A stretch of 35,273 bases of DNA from Faecalibacillus intestinalis (GTDB lineage Bacteria; Bacillota_I; Bacilli_A; Erysipelotrichales; Coprobacillaceae), in contig NZ_PYLQ01000026.1 of the NCBI RefSeq assembly GCF_003024685.1, positions 1 through 35,273 of the forward strand. The letters are read 5' to 3'. How positions within the stretch are numbered: the stretch's first letter is position 1; the number at the start of each line of letters is the position of its first letter. The position numbers and the translations under genes are program-made. The notes below the pieces were generated by a model. The model was not told the DNA's origin. It searched no databases and worked only from the letters and a program-made list of their open reading frames with translations. Below, in pieces: positions 1 through 8,055 of the stretch.

Positions 1-243
1 ACATCCAAAGAAATCAAACCTGACTGTTCCATATCCTGGTATCGAATTTTCATTATTCAATCTTTGAAAACGATGCTCATCTTGTACAATTTTGATAATC
101 TCTTCAATACTTAAATGTTTTGCTTCTTCTACAAATTCTTTGATGATTCTTGATAACATTTCTTCATGACTGATCATCAATTTACAATTTTGATCCAACA
201 TGATTTTATGCTGACTAAGTGTATCTTTTATTATAGTATCCAT
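1..243 (-). CDS. Partial protein of unknown function (N-terminal 81 residues)
   Basis: Open frame from ATG at 241-243 running off the left edge without a stop. A strong ribosome site (TGGAGG) precedes the ATG by a usual distance, so the start is well supported. The visible part begins MDTIIKDTLSQHKIMLD, is helical and charged, and ends with IPGYGTVRFDFFGC at the window edge. I do not recognise it with certainty. The turn to a beta-like segment after about residue 68 resembles the way some Rpn/PD-(D/E)XK putative transposase-nuclease proteins of gut Bacillota enter their nuclease core, but the catalytic part is outside the window, so this is only a guess. Confidence 0.6.
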   Translation of the reverse strand, partial: MDTIIKDTLSQHKIMLDQNCKLMISHEEMLSRIIKEFVEEAKHLSIEEIIKIVQDEHRFQRLNNENSIPGYGTVRFDFFGC

Positions 244-314
244 GGTTTTACCTCCACTATGTATATCGTCATTTTTTTATCTTTTTTCTTCTTTTTTATG
301 TAAAAAAATAAAAA

Positions 315-339
315 GATTACGAAATAATTTTTCGTAATC
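315..339 (-). terminator. Rho-independent terminator of the DUF2383-like gene
   Basis: A 10-bp stem (GATTACGAAA / TTTCGTAATC) with a 5-nt loop, followed on the minus strand by a T-rich tract. The TGA stop of the gene at 338-340 touches the foot of the stem. Confidence 0.8.
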
Positions 340-772
340 ATAAATAATTCTGAATCTTATCTGATAATTCTTTTTCTATTTCAATTAAATCATAAGTTAG
401 CTTTTTTATCTTAGTATCAGCATGGTCATATTGATGTAAATATTTAAATAATGATTCTATTCCCATAGAACATCCTTCAAAAAGAAGAGAAGCAATTGTT
501 TGGTCATCTTCATTCATTTGTATTTTAAAATTCATTTTTAACCATGACATACTTTTAGCCATTAATGATGGCTCTTTTTCTTTTATATTATTTTCTTTTA
601 ATAATTGATCAATTTCTTTTTTTAAAGTCTGATGTTTATTTTTAGATTCTATACATTGATTTTTAAAGTGTTTATTTTTTATTACATCTAAAACTTCATC
701 TAAAGAAGAAATAGCCATCTTTAATCCAGAATCACATTCTCTTAATAATAAAATAGTATCATTTTCATTCAT
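338..772 (-). CDS. DUF2383/PA2169-like four-helix-bundle protein
   Basis: A 144-residue soluble, all-helical, acidic protein. The pattern ECDSGLKMAISSLDEVLD near the N-terminus and SLMAKSMSWLKMNFKI in the middle resembles the ferritin-like DUF2383 (PA2169-type) bundle proteins of Bacillota, which are of unknown function; some are associated with stress or spores. I see no clear paired carboxylate/histidine metal site. The start at 770-772 follows an AGAAAGGA ribosome site. It stands alone, with a terminator behind it and the fruA terminator in front, so it is probably monocistronic. The family call is from memory of the pattern and is moderate. Confidence 0.55.
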   Translation of the reverse strand: MNENDTILLLRECDSGLKMAISSLDEVLDVIKNKHFKNQCIESKNKHQTLKKEIDQLLKENNIKEKEPSLMAKSMSWLKMNFKIQMNEDDQTIASLLFEGCSMGIESLFKYLHQYDHADTKIKKLTYDLIEIEKELSDKIQNYL

Positions 773-810
773 AACATTTTCCTTTCTAAAAAAGGTTACC
801 CATTTTTAGA

Positions 811-839
811 AAAAAAATTCTAGGCTTTCACCTAGAATT
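811..839 (-). terminator. Terminator after fruA
   Basis: Stem AATTCTAGG / CCTAGAATT (9 bp) with a 6-nt loop and a run of eight T on the minus strand, five bases after the fruA stop. It ends the fruR-fruK-fruA transcript. Confidence 0.85.
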
Positions 840-844
840 CAATA

Positions 845-2605
845 TTATTTTAAAGGTTTCTTTAATAAGGCTAAACCAAACATTCCTACAATAGAACCAA
901 CAACACATGCTGGTAAAATATGTAATGGATCTGATGCTGCAAAAGGAATAGATCCTTCTGTAATAAATGATAATTCCATAATAATATTGGTAAGTGTTGT
1001 TTGTTGTTCTTTTTCAGTAAAACGATTTTTAAAGAAGAATGTTGCTAGTGCAATAGCAAGTGGTGGAACCATCCCACCAATCATAACGGCTGCCATAATA
1101 TCATAATTACCTGAAGCAATTGATGCTGTACCAAAAACATAAGCTGCTTTATTGATTGGACCACCCATATCAACAGTTATCATACCACCAAGTAACATTC
1201 CTAAAATAACTTTACTTGAACCACCCATTGAATTTAAAGCATTTGTAAGAGCTGTATTGATAGCAGCAACTGGTGGATTGATAATAAATGTCATAAGTAA
1301 TGCCATTAATAATAATCCAAAGAATGGGTATAAAAGAACAGGTTTTAATCCTTCAAATGTATCTGGTAAATAATCAAATAATTTACGTAAACCTTTCATT
1401 AAATATCCAGCTGCAAAACCAGCAACTAAAGCTCCTAAAAATCCTGAATTTCCTTGACTAGCTAAGGCTCCACCAACAAATCCAACAGCTAGACCTGGAT
1501 GATCTGAAATTGACATTGAAATATATCCTGCAAGGATTGGTAACATAAATCCAAAGGCTGTATCTCCTGTTGTTTTAAAGAAAGCAGCTAATGGTGTATT
1601 TTTACCAAAGTTACTTGGATCAATTGTATAATCATCAAATAAGAAAGCTAAGGCAATTAAAATACCTCCACCAATAACAAATGGTAACATATGACTGACA
1701 CCATTCATTAAATGTTTATAGATTTGACGACCAACACTTTCATCACTTTCACTTTCTACAGTTGTAGAAACATGATCTGCATGATAAATTGGTGCATTTC
1801 CACTTAAAGCTTCATTAATTAATTCTTCTGCTTTATTGATACCATCTGCAACTTTTACTTGAATCACTGGCTTTCCATCAAAACGTACCATTTCAACATT
1901 TTTATCAGCAGCAACAATAATTGCTTCACATTCTTCAATTTCCTTAGCAGTTGGAGCATTTTTAGTTCCACTACTACCATCAGTTTCGACTTTGATTGTA
2001 ATTCCCATTTGTTTCGCTTTTTCTTCCAAAGCTTCAGCCGCCATATAAGTATGCGCAATACCTGTTGGACAAGCAGTTACTGCAAGCAAACGATAAGTTC
2101 CTGTAAATTCTTTTTGCGCTTCTTCTTTTTCTTCTTCTTTAGCTTTTTGTTTAGCTTCTTTTTGATTGATCAAATCCATAAATTCTTCTACACTTTGAGC
2201 ATTAATTAATGAATCTTTAAAATCCGTATCCATTAACATTTGAGATAACATTGCTAGAATTTGCAAGTGTTCGTTTCCACCTGTTTTAGGGACCGCAATC
2301 ATAAAGAACAGTTTTGCTGGTTAATTATCTAAAGATTGATAATCAACACCATCTTTAACAACCATTGCCGCAAGTCCTGGAGCGTTTACAGCTTCACTTC
2401 GAGCATGAGGAATCGCAATTCCTTCTCCAATTCCTGTTGTACTTAATTCTTCACGTGCATAAATTCCTTGTTTATAAACATCTTGATCATTTAAATTACC
2501 TTGTTTTGTCATTAATGAAACTAATGTATTAATAGCTTCATCTTTATCTAAACATGTAGCGTTAACATCAATCGAAACATCTTTTTATAAATCTAAGATT
2601 TTCAT
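845..2605 (-). pseudogene. fruA: PTS fructose transporter EIIABC, broken by two in-frame stops
   Basis: One continuous frame of 587 codons encodes EIIA-EIIB-EIIC of a fructose PTS but has TAA at codon 7 (2585-2587) and codon 95 (2321-2323). The EIIA phosphohistidine motif (GIAIPHARS), the EIIB cysteine loop (TACPTGIAHTYMAAE) and the multi-span EIIC are all readable, so decay is recent. Each stop sits where the family would allow glutamine (MKILDL*KDV, LDN*PAKLFF); single C-to-T changes of CAA would explain both. The C-terminus also looks short: DPLHILPACVVGS passes straight into the terminal IVGMFGLALLKKPLK, without the GCTLRAPHGG-type segment I expect in fructose EIIC, suggesting an in-frame loss of about 40 residues. 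The ATG directly follows the fruK stop. The fragment 845-2302 could be translated only from an internal ATG without a ribosome site. Sequencing error is the alternative. Confidence 0.85.
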
Positions 2606-3523
2606 TTATAGTTCTTTCACTTTTAATTGTTTATAGACTTCTTGAATCATTGAAGCTTCAGCAAGATCTTCACTAAAAGCAGTTGCTCCTCCACAAGCAC
2701 TTCCTAATTTTAAAGCTACATCATATTTTTTATCTTTTAAATATCCAGCAATGAATCCAGCAACCATGCTATCTCCACTACCAACACTATTTAATAATTT
2801 TCCTTTAGCACCTGCACAATAATAAACATGATCGTCCTCACTTACTAAAATAGCACCATCTTTTCCAAGAGATACAAGAACATTAATTGCTCCTTGTTCT
2901 TGTAATTTTCTTGCATAGAAAATTAAATCTTCTTGATTTTCTATTTTTACATTAAATAATTCTTCTAATTCACGATGATTAGGTTTTATTAAGAAAGGAT
3001 GATAAGGTAATACTTTCTTTAATAAATCATTCGTTGCATCAACAATAATTTTAATTCCTTGTTGATCTAATTTTTTCATGATTTGTTCATAAATATCACT
3101 AGGTAAAGAAGATGGAATACTTCCCGCAAGAACTAAAATATCATTTTCTTGTAAATGATCTAATTTTTCAAATAACTCATTTAATTTTTCTTGAGGAATA
3201 TCTGGACCACTTCCATTAATTTCAGTTTCTTTAGCCCCTTTCATTTTAACGTTAATTCTTGAAAGACCATTTTCTAACTGACATAAATCGCAGTCAAATC
3301 CTCTTTCTTTTAATTCTTTAACAATTTCTTCACCTGTAAATCCTGCAACAAACCCTAAAGCTGTTGTTTCAAGATTCAAACGACTTAAAATTGTTGAAAC
3401 ATTAAATCCTTTACCTCCAGGATAAATTTCTTCTTGCTTTGAACGGTTTGTTTCCCCTTCTTCAAAACAATCAACATGCATAATATAATCCAAAGATGGA
3501 TTAAAAGTAATTGTATAAATCAT
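2606..3523 (-). CDS. fruK: 1-phosphofructokinase
   Basis: A 305-residue PfkB/ribokinase-fold kinase that phosphorylates fructose-1-phosphate to fructose-1,6-bisphosphate in the cytoplasm. Family marks: MIYTITFNPSLDYIMHV at the N-terminus, the substrate/nucleotide glycine motif GGKGFNVS near residue 37, LVSLGKDGAIL, and the catalytic-base/anion-hole motif NSVGSGDSMVAGF near residue 245 (GxGD). Length is normal for FruK. It overlaps fruR by one base (TAATG) and touches the fruA start, so the three genes form one operon. It remains intact although its transport partner fruA is broken; fructose-1-phosphate would then need another route, such as another PTS. Confidence 0.93.
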   Translation of the reverse strand: MIYTITFNPSLDYIMHVDCFEEGETNRSKQEEIYPGGKGFNVSTILSRLNLETTALGFVAGFTGEEIVKELKERGFDCDLCQLENGLSRINVKMKGAKETEINGSGPDIPQEKLNELFEKLDHLQENDILVLAGSIPSSLPSDIYEQIMKKLDQQGIKIIVDATNDLLKKVLPYHPFLIKPNHRELEELFNVKIENQEDLIFYARKLQEQGAINVLVSLGKDGAILVSEDDHVYYCAGAKGKLLNSVGSGDSMVAGFIAGYLKDKKYDVALKLGSACGGATAFSEDLAEASMIQEVYKQLKVKEL

Positions 3524-4266
3524 TAATCTCTAACCTCCACAACTGTCGCTTGTTCTTTAATTTCTTTTTCACAATGATCTGTAATAATCACCGCATCATT
3601 TATTTGACCAAAGGTCACATGATATATCTTATTAAATTTACTATGATCCGATAAAACATAACTCATTTGACAACGTTCCATAGCCAATTCCTTAATAGCA
3701 GCTTCTTCACTATCTGGTGTCGTAAAACCATTCATTATATCAATTCCATTTGTTCCAAAGAAACCTTTAGAAAAATGATAACGACTTAATGACTTCATCG
3801 TATTAGCACCCACACATGCCCCTGTAATATTTCTCACTTCTCCACCAAGACATACTACATGAAATCCTTTAATGGTCAATTGTTGAGCTTGCATTAAACC
3901 ATTAGTAATATAGTGTGCTTCTTTTTGATCTAAATATTCAATCAACTCTAAAGTTGATGAACCTGCATCTAAATAAACCACATCATTGGCTTCAATCATT
4001 CCTGCTGCATACTTTGCAATTTTTTTCTTTTCATCAGCATTTAATAACTGTCTTTTCCCTAATGGATCTTCAATCGTTTGTGTTACCTTAGGAATAAGGG
4101 TTGCACCTCCATGAACTCTTTTTAAGAATCCTTGATGATCAAGTTCTACTAAATCTCTTCGTATACTTGATTCACTCGCTCCTGTAAGTTCAACAAGAGA
4201 AGCTACAGTCACATTTCCTTTTTTATCTAATTCATTTAAAATAATTCGATGGCGTTGATTATCCAT
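3523..4266 (-). CDS. fruR: DeoR-family repressor of the fructose operon
   Basis: A 247-residue DeoR-type regulator: N-terminal winged HTH (QRHRIILNELDKKGNVTVASLVELTGASESSIRRDL) and C-terminal sugar-phosphate-sensing DeoRC domain (DAGSSTLELIEYL, GGEVRNITGACVG, SDHSKF). Such FruR proteins usually respond to fructose-1-phosphate. I place the start at ATG 4264-4266, behind AAGAGGTGA, rather than the in-frame GTG at 4273-4275, which lies inside the ribosome site. It is the first gene of the fru operon and probably represses its own promoter through the direct repeats at 4295-4339. Confidence 0.88.
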   Translation of the reverse strand: MDNQRHRIILNELDKKGNVTVASLVELTGASESSIRRDLVELDHQGFLKRVHGGATLIPKVTQTIEDPLGKRQLLNADEKKKIAKYAAGMIEANDVVYLDAGSSTLELIEYLDQKEAHYITNGLMQAQQLTIKGFHVVCLGGEVRNITGACVGANTMKSLSRYHFSKGFFGTNGIDIMNGFTTPDSEEAAIKELAMERCQMSYVLSDHSKFNKIYHVTFGQINDAVIITDHCEKEIKEQATVVEVRD

Positions 4267-4288
4267 ACTGATCACCTCTTACGCGTTC

Positions 4289-4339
4289 ATTATATGACCG
4301 TTCAATCATAAAGTCAATTATATTTTGACTGTTTAACCA
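4289..4339 (-). promoter_or_regulatory. fru promoter with two FruR half-site direct repeats
   Basis: On the minus strand a near-consensus sigma-A promoter reads TTGACT (4312-4317), 17-bp spacer, TATAAT (4289-4294). Two direct repeats, TGATTGAACGGTCA (4295-4308, filling the spacer) and TGGTTAAACAGTCA (4326-4339, just upstream of -35), match at 11 of 14 positions and are 31 bp apart, about three helical turns. This fits DeoR-type repression by FruR. Confidence 0.8.
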
Positions 4340-4358
4340 TAGAAATGAATATAAAATG

Positions 4359-4392
4359 AAAAAAAGAGCACTATTTTGAATGAATGCTCTTT
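4359..4392 (-). terminator. Terminator of the MFS-SDR-Dabb operon
   Basis: Stem AAAGAGCA / TGCTCTTT (8 bp) around a 14-nt loop with a following T run on the minus strand, between the Dabb gene and the fru promoter. Confidence 0.7.
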
Positions 4393-4409
4393 GATATCTG
4401 AATGAATGC

Positions 4410-4700
4410 TTAAATTATATAATCTATTGCGGTAACAGTTTCCATTTCTGTACCATCCATTAATAATTTTTGATGTTCCTTTGATTGGGGATATTTTTGT
4501 AAGTCTATCAGATTAGAAAACTCAACAATTTGAATCACATCACCGAAATGAGGTCCCACAGGTGGTTGTTCACCTATATTTACCCCTACTTCACTTTTAA
4601 TAATCAAAGGACAATTTTTACCAACTTCTTCTAACATTTCAACAAAATGTTTAATTTCACTTTTATCTTTTAAAGTAAATACCGATACATGTTTAATCAT
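4410..4700 (-). CDS. Dabb (stress-responsive alpha/beta barrel) domain protein
   Basis: A 96-residue single-domain protein. The pattern MIKHVSVFTLKD at the N-terminus, the central VGPHFGDVIQIVEFSNLIDLQKYPQSKEHQKL and the ending TAIDYII are typical of Dabb proteins, small dimeric ferredoxin-like barrels; some relatives are cyclases or decarboxylases of small phenolic or polyketide molecules, most have no known reaction. It is the last gene after an SDR oxidoreductase (12-bp gap) and an MFS pump, so a role in handling the same small hydrophobic compound is a reasonable inference. Confidence 0.75.
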   Translation of the reverse strand: MIKHVSVFTLKDKSEIKHFVEMLEEVGKNCPLIIKSEVGVNIGEQPPVGPHFGDVIQIVEFSNLIDLQKYPQSKEHQKLLMDGTEMETVTAIDYII

Positions 4701-4712
4701 CTTTTCTCCCTT

Positions 4713-5483
4713 TTAAGCAATATGCATTCCACCATCTATAAATATTTTTTGTCCTGTTGTATGACTTGCTTGGTCACTACTTAGCCATAATACAGCATTA
4801 ACCACTTCATTTGTTGTCGCAAGTTTTTTCATAGGAATCACATGTTCTTTCAACATTGCTTCTTCATGAGGATTAGTTGAAAGTGAATTTTTGGTAAGTT
4901 CTGTTCCCATGGTTGGACCTGGACAAATGGCATTGACACGAATACCAAATGCCGCATTTTCTAAAGCTGCCATTTCTGTTAAAGCAATAACTGCTGCTTT
5001 AGCTGGACCATAAGCAGCAAATCCAGGTGCCATTTTATATCCACCAATAGAAGCTGTATTAACAATTGTACCAAAACCTTGTTTTTGCATTTGTAACAAT
5101 TCATATTTTAAACAAAGAAAAACACCTTTCATATCCACATCAACTACTAAATCCCATGTTTTTTCAGAAATTTCTGTTAAGGATTCATAAGGCATACGTA
5201 CACCATCTGGTCCAATACCCGCATTATTAAAAGCACAATCAAGACGCCCATATTTTAAAACAACTTCTTCAATAGCTTTTTTTACATCTTCTTCTTTAGA
5301 AACATCACAGTGAATATAAAAAGCTTCATTTCCTATTTCTTTTATTGCTTGCTTACACACTTCCTCTTTATCTACAGTAAAAGCAACAACATGGGCTCCT
5401 TTTCTTGAAAACTCAATAGCTGTTTGCTTTCCAATACCACTTGTTCCTCCGGTAATTACAACCACTTTATCTTTAAAATTCAT
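4713..5483 (-). CDS. Short-chain dehydrogenase/reductase
   Basis: A 256-residue classical SDR. The cofactor motif TGGTSGIGKQTA lies near residues 12-23, NNAGIG near residue 90, and the catalytic triad as S (NTASIGGYKMAPG) followed by YGPAK (Tyr-x3-Lys); the C-terminus carries the usual TTGQKIFIDGGMHIA. The acidic residue after strand 2 of NAD-preferring enzymes is not obvious, so cofactor is open. I choose the ATG at 5481-5483 because AAAGGAGGAAG precedes it by a good distance; an upstream in-frame start would lie within that site. The MFS gene runs 11 bp into it, so the two are translationally coupled. Substrate unknown. Confidence 0.9.
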   Translation of the reverse strand: MNFKDKVVVITGGTSGIGKQTAIEFSRKGAHVVAFTVDKEEVCKQAIKEIGNEAFYIHCDVSKEEDVKKAIEEVVLKYGRLDCAFNNAGIGPDGVRMPYESLTEISEKTWDLVVDVDMKGVFLCLKYELLQMQKQGFGTIVNTASIGGYKMAPGFAAYGPAKAAVIALTEMAALENAAFGIRVNAICPGPTMGTELTKNSLSTNPHEEAMLKEHVIPMKKLATTNEVVNAVLWLSSDQASHTTGQKIFIDGGMHIA

Positions 5484-6861
5484 TTTTTCTTCCTCCTTTA
5501 AAAGCAAAATATTGACTTAAAATAACAATATTAATATTAAACATTAAAAAAATCAAAACAAACAATGCACCTCTATTTGTCCCATCATATAAATTTATTC
5601 CTTGTTGTACAAACGCTAAAATAGTAGCTGTAATGGATGTTCCTATTCCCCCTGAAAGTTGCATTAATGTTTGTAATACTGCATTTCCATCTGCTTGTAA
5701 ATTTATAGGTAAATAAGACATCGCACATATCATCGTATTACCTACAATCAACCCAATTCCTAAACTATAGATAAAATAAAGCATCATACATAATTGATAA
5801 GTAAGATTTTCAAAAAAGAATAAGAAACAAAATGTGGCAATAAAACTACAACATACACCTAAAATAATAGGTTTTTTAGCTCCAAAACGATCTAAAATCA
5901 AACCACCTACAGGTGCAAATACAGCACCAACAATGGCTCCTGGAAGTAAAACGACCCCTGCATCTGTTGCTGATTGTTTTAAAACAATTTGTACAAATGT
6001 TGGTAATAATAAACCATATCCTAATGTTGTCATTTGTAGAAACATAATAGCTAAAGTATGAAACGTAAACCCTTTATGATTAAATATTTCTATACGAATT
6101 AAGGAATTTTTAATATGCAGTTGTCTTTTAGTAAAATAATATAAACTGCTTATTCCAATGATAAAGCAACATAAAACAAACACTAAATGATCAACAACTT
6201 GATTCAAATTAGAAAATCCCATAATCAAAGCAACAAAAGCGAACGCTACAGCTATAAAACTTAAAAGATCAAATTTTTCATGTTTATTAATTATTTGTTC
6301 ACTCATACAAAAATAACCTATAAAACTTGCTAGAACAATAACTGGTAAAACGCAAATAAAAATATAACGCCAAGTAAAATATTGTGTCATTATTCCTCCA
6401 AAGGTAGGACCTATCGCTGGTGCAGCCGCTGTTACAAAAGAACCACATCCCATCATTAATCCTAGAAATCTTTGAGGTGATTCCTCTAAAATAATGTTAT
6501 ACATCATTGGTAAAGCAACCCCTACACCTGCTCCTTGTATAAGTCTTCCTATAAGCAATAAAGTAAACTGTTGTGCAAAGATATCAACAATCAATCCTAT
6601 TAAAAATAAAAATCCCGCTACTAGAAATAATTTTTTTGTTTGAAATCTTCTTTTTAAATAAGATGAAATAGGAATTAGAATTCCCATCATTAATAAATTT
6701 CCTGTAGTCATCCATTGAACTAAAGATGTAGAAACCTGAAATTCATTCATCAATGTTGGAAATGTAATATTCGTTGCTGTTTCAATCAAAACACCACAAA
6801 AAGAAAACAAACCTGCGGCTAAAATAGCTAATAATTGTTTCATTGTTAATTTTTCTTCCAT
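5473..6861 (-). CDS. DHA2-type MFS multidrug exporter
   Basis: A 462-residue integral membrane protein with about 14 hydrophobic segments, as in the EmrB/QacA (DHA2) drug:proton antiporters. Family marks: FPTLMNEFQVSTSLVQWMTTGNLL in the first segments, GRLIQGAGVGVALPMMYNII (motif C-like in segment 5), and GPTFGGIMTQYFTWRYIF (proline/glycine antiporter motif and WRYIF). It starts at ATG 6859-6861 behind AGGAGGGG. First gene of an operon with an SDR and a Dabb protein; this set suggests modification and export of a small, perhaps phenolic, compound. No dedicated regulator is coded in the operon. Confidence 0.88.
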   Translation of the reverse strand: MEEKLTMKQLLAILAAGLFSFCGVLIETATNITFPTLMNEFQVSTSLVQWMTTGNLLMMGILIPISSYLKRRFQTKKLFLVAGFLFLIGLIVDIFAQQFTLLLIGRLIQGAGVGVALPMMYNIILEESPQRFLGLMMGCGSFVTAAAPAIGPTFGGIMTQYFTWRYIFICVLPVIVLASFIGYFCMSEQIINKHEKFDLLSFIAVAFAFVALIMGFSNLNQVVDHLVFVLCCFIIGISSLYYFTKRQLHIKNSLIRIEIFNHKGFTFHTLAIMFLQMTTLGYGLLLPTFVQIVLKQSATDAGVVLLPGAIVGAVFAPVGGLILDRFGAKKPIILGVCCSFIATFCFLFFFENLTYQLCMMLYFIYSLGIGLIVGNTMICAMSYLPINLQADGNAVLQTLMQLSGGIGTSITATILAFVQQGINLYDGTNRGALFVLIFLMFNINIVILSQYFAFKGGRKNEF

Positions 6862-6948
6862 AGTCCCCTCCTATTCATTAATTTACTCATAAATAAATAA
6901 ATTTCTTTTCTTTTTATATTTCATAAACTTTCTTGACAGGACAAAAAA

Positions 6949-6966
6949 AATGTGCCTAAGCACATT
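6949..6966 (-). terminator. Terminator of the RpiR-type gene, holding its stop codon
   Basis: Stem AATGTGC / GCACATT (7 bp) with a 4-nt loop; eight T follow on the minus strand. The TAG stop of the gene (6956-6958) lies inside the loop. Confidence 0.85.
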
Positions 6967-7702
6967 CATGGTAACGAGACATCATCATATCTATCAAACA
7001 ATGAAACATGATTCTTCTCTCTTTCATTTCTAAATGATCAATAGGTAAAAGTAATGTTTCATGAAAATAGTTTAACATCTTTTGATCAATCATCTGTGTT
7101 GAAATCAAAAGTTTACGCCCTTGACTTCTTAAAAGCTTTCTTAAATAACGTGAAGATTGTTTACTTAAAGCATCCTCTTCAATTCCTATAACAAGTAATA
7201 AGTCATCTTCTTTTAGTTCAATTGTTGATTCATTTTCATCTAAAACCAACATATCTTTTTGAAAAAGATCACCTTCATATTGAAGATACTTACAAAGCAA
7301 ATGAGAATAAGCAACTCCATAAAGATAAACATGTTTAGCTTTTTCTATTGCTTTAATAAAATCATCTATTTGATTTTGGTTAATTTCTAATAGATTATTT
7401 TCTATCCATTCAAATGAATTATGTAATTGTTTTTTTGTAAGCTGATGTTGGCTATTATTTACTTGATTTCTAATTTCTAATTCTAATAAGCAATCATCTT
7501 TAAAGGCAATATAGTTATCATAACCAATTTTTTTTATAAATTTAGAGATTTTTGCTTTAGAAACATAGGTTTGTTTTGCAAGTTCTTCAATGGACATAAA
7601 AACAACTTCTTTTAAATTCATTTTAATATAGTTACAGATCGCATAATCGATATCACCTTGTTGACTATTATTTAATAATGTATTTATTTTATTTGTTATC
7701 AT
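6956..7702 (-). CDS. RpiR-family transcriptional regulator (HTH plus SIS domain)
   Basis: A 248-residue RpiR/MurR-type protein. Residues about 1-75 form the HTH_6 domain (SIEELAKQTYVSKAKISKFIKKIGYDNYIAFK), and about 95-248 a SIS sugar-phosphate domain (AIEKAKHVYLYGVAYSHLLC, then ELKEDDLLLVIGIEED). I set the start at ATG 7700-7702: upstream in-frame extension to 7798 would read through a strong terminator at 7728-7749. It follows the mannose-type PTS operon on the same strand but has its own possible promoter (TGTTATACT, extended -10, at 7718-7726). It may sense a sugar phosphate made by that PTS; target genes are not shown. Confidence 0.82.
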   Translation of the reverse strand: MITNKINTLLNNSQQGDIDYAICNYIKMNLKEVVFMSIEELAKQTYVSKAKISKFIKKIGYDNYIAFKDDCLLELEIRNQVNNSQHQLTKKQLHNSFEWIENNLLEINQNQIDDFIKAIEKAKHVYLYGVAYSHLLCKYLQYEGDLFQKDMLVLDENESTIELKEDDLLLVIGIEEDALSKQSSRYLRKLLRSQGRKLLISTQMIDQKMLNYFHETLLLPIDHLEMKERRIMFHCLIDMMMSRYHECA

Positions 7703-7727
7703 AATATCACCAGATAAAGTATAACAT

Positions 7728-7750
7728 AAAAACCGCCTAAGCGGTTTTTT
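7728..7750 (-). terminator. Terminator of the mannose-family PTS operon
   Basis: Stem AAAAACCGC / GCGGTTTTT (9 bp) with loop CTAA; it can work on both strands. It separates the PTS operon from the RpiR-type gene. Confidence 0.88.
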
Positions 7751-7757
7751 GTATGAG

Positions 7758-8042
7758 TTATAGAGAGTTTTTATATTTAAAGGAAAACTGATCAACAATT
7801 TTATTTATGTTTTTCTTACCACTGTAAATAGCCTTTCCAACAAGGATAATCGCTAATATAGATATTATTATTAATATGATTGCAAAGATTTTTACAAATA
7901 GGATATTTGAAAAATAATACATCAATAAGACTCCCAGAGAGGAAAGGAAGAACAAATTGCGTAACCATTTTATAAGATTATGAATCATTTTCTTTTGATA
8001 GTTAATTTCATCTATATATCCTTGTTTTTCTTGACTATTCAT
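7758..8042 (-). CDS. Small two-helix membrane protein of the PTS operon
   Basis: A 94-residue protein of unknown function. Residues 1-27 are polar and charged (MNSQEKQGYIDEINYQKKMI), then two hydrophobic helices (about 30-48, LFFLSSLGVLLMYYFSNIL, and 50-70, IFAIILIIISILAIILVGKA), then a lysine-rich tail. Start at ATG 8040-8042 behind AAAGGAGA. It lies 13 bp after the IID gene and before the operon terminator, so it is co-transcribed with the PTS. It is not the DUF956/ManO protein often found at this place. A role as an accessory or assembly factor of the permease is only inferred from position. Confidence 0.75.
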   Translation of the reverse strand: MNSQEKQGYIDEINYQKKMIHNLIKWLRNLFFLSSLGVLLMYYFSNILFVKIFAIILIIISILAIILVGKAIYSGKKNINKIVDQFSFKYKNSL

Positions 8043-8055
8043 TTTTTTTCTCCTT

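Noticed and set aside
2321-2587. TAA read as glutamine (altered genetic code) in fruA
   Set aside because: TAA is the normal end of many intact genes here (fruK, fruR, Dabb, SDR, IIC, pdxS and others) at family-typical lengths.
7703-7798. N-terminal extension of the RpiR-type gene
   Set aside because: It would read through a strong GC-stem terminator and overlaps the end of another gene; ATG 7700-7702 gives the normal family N-terminus.
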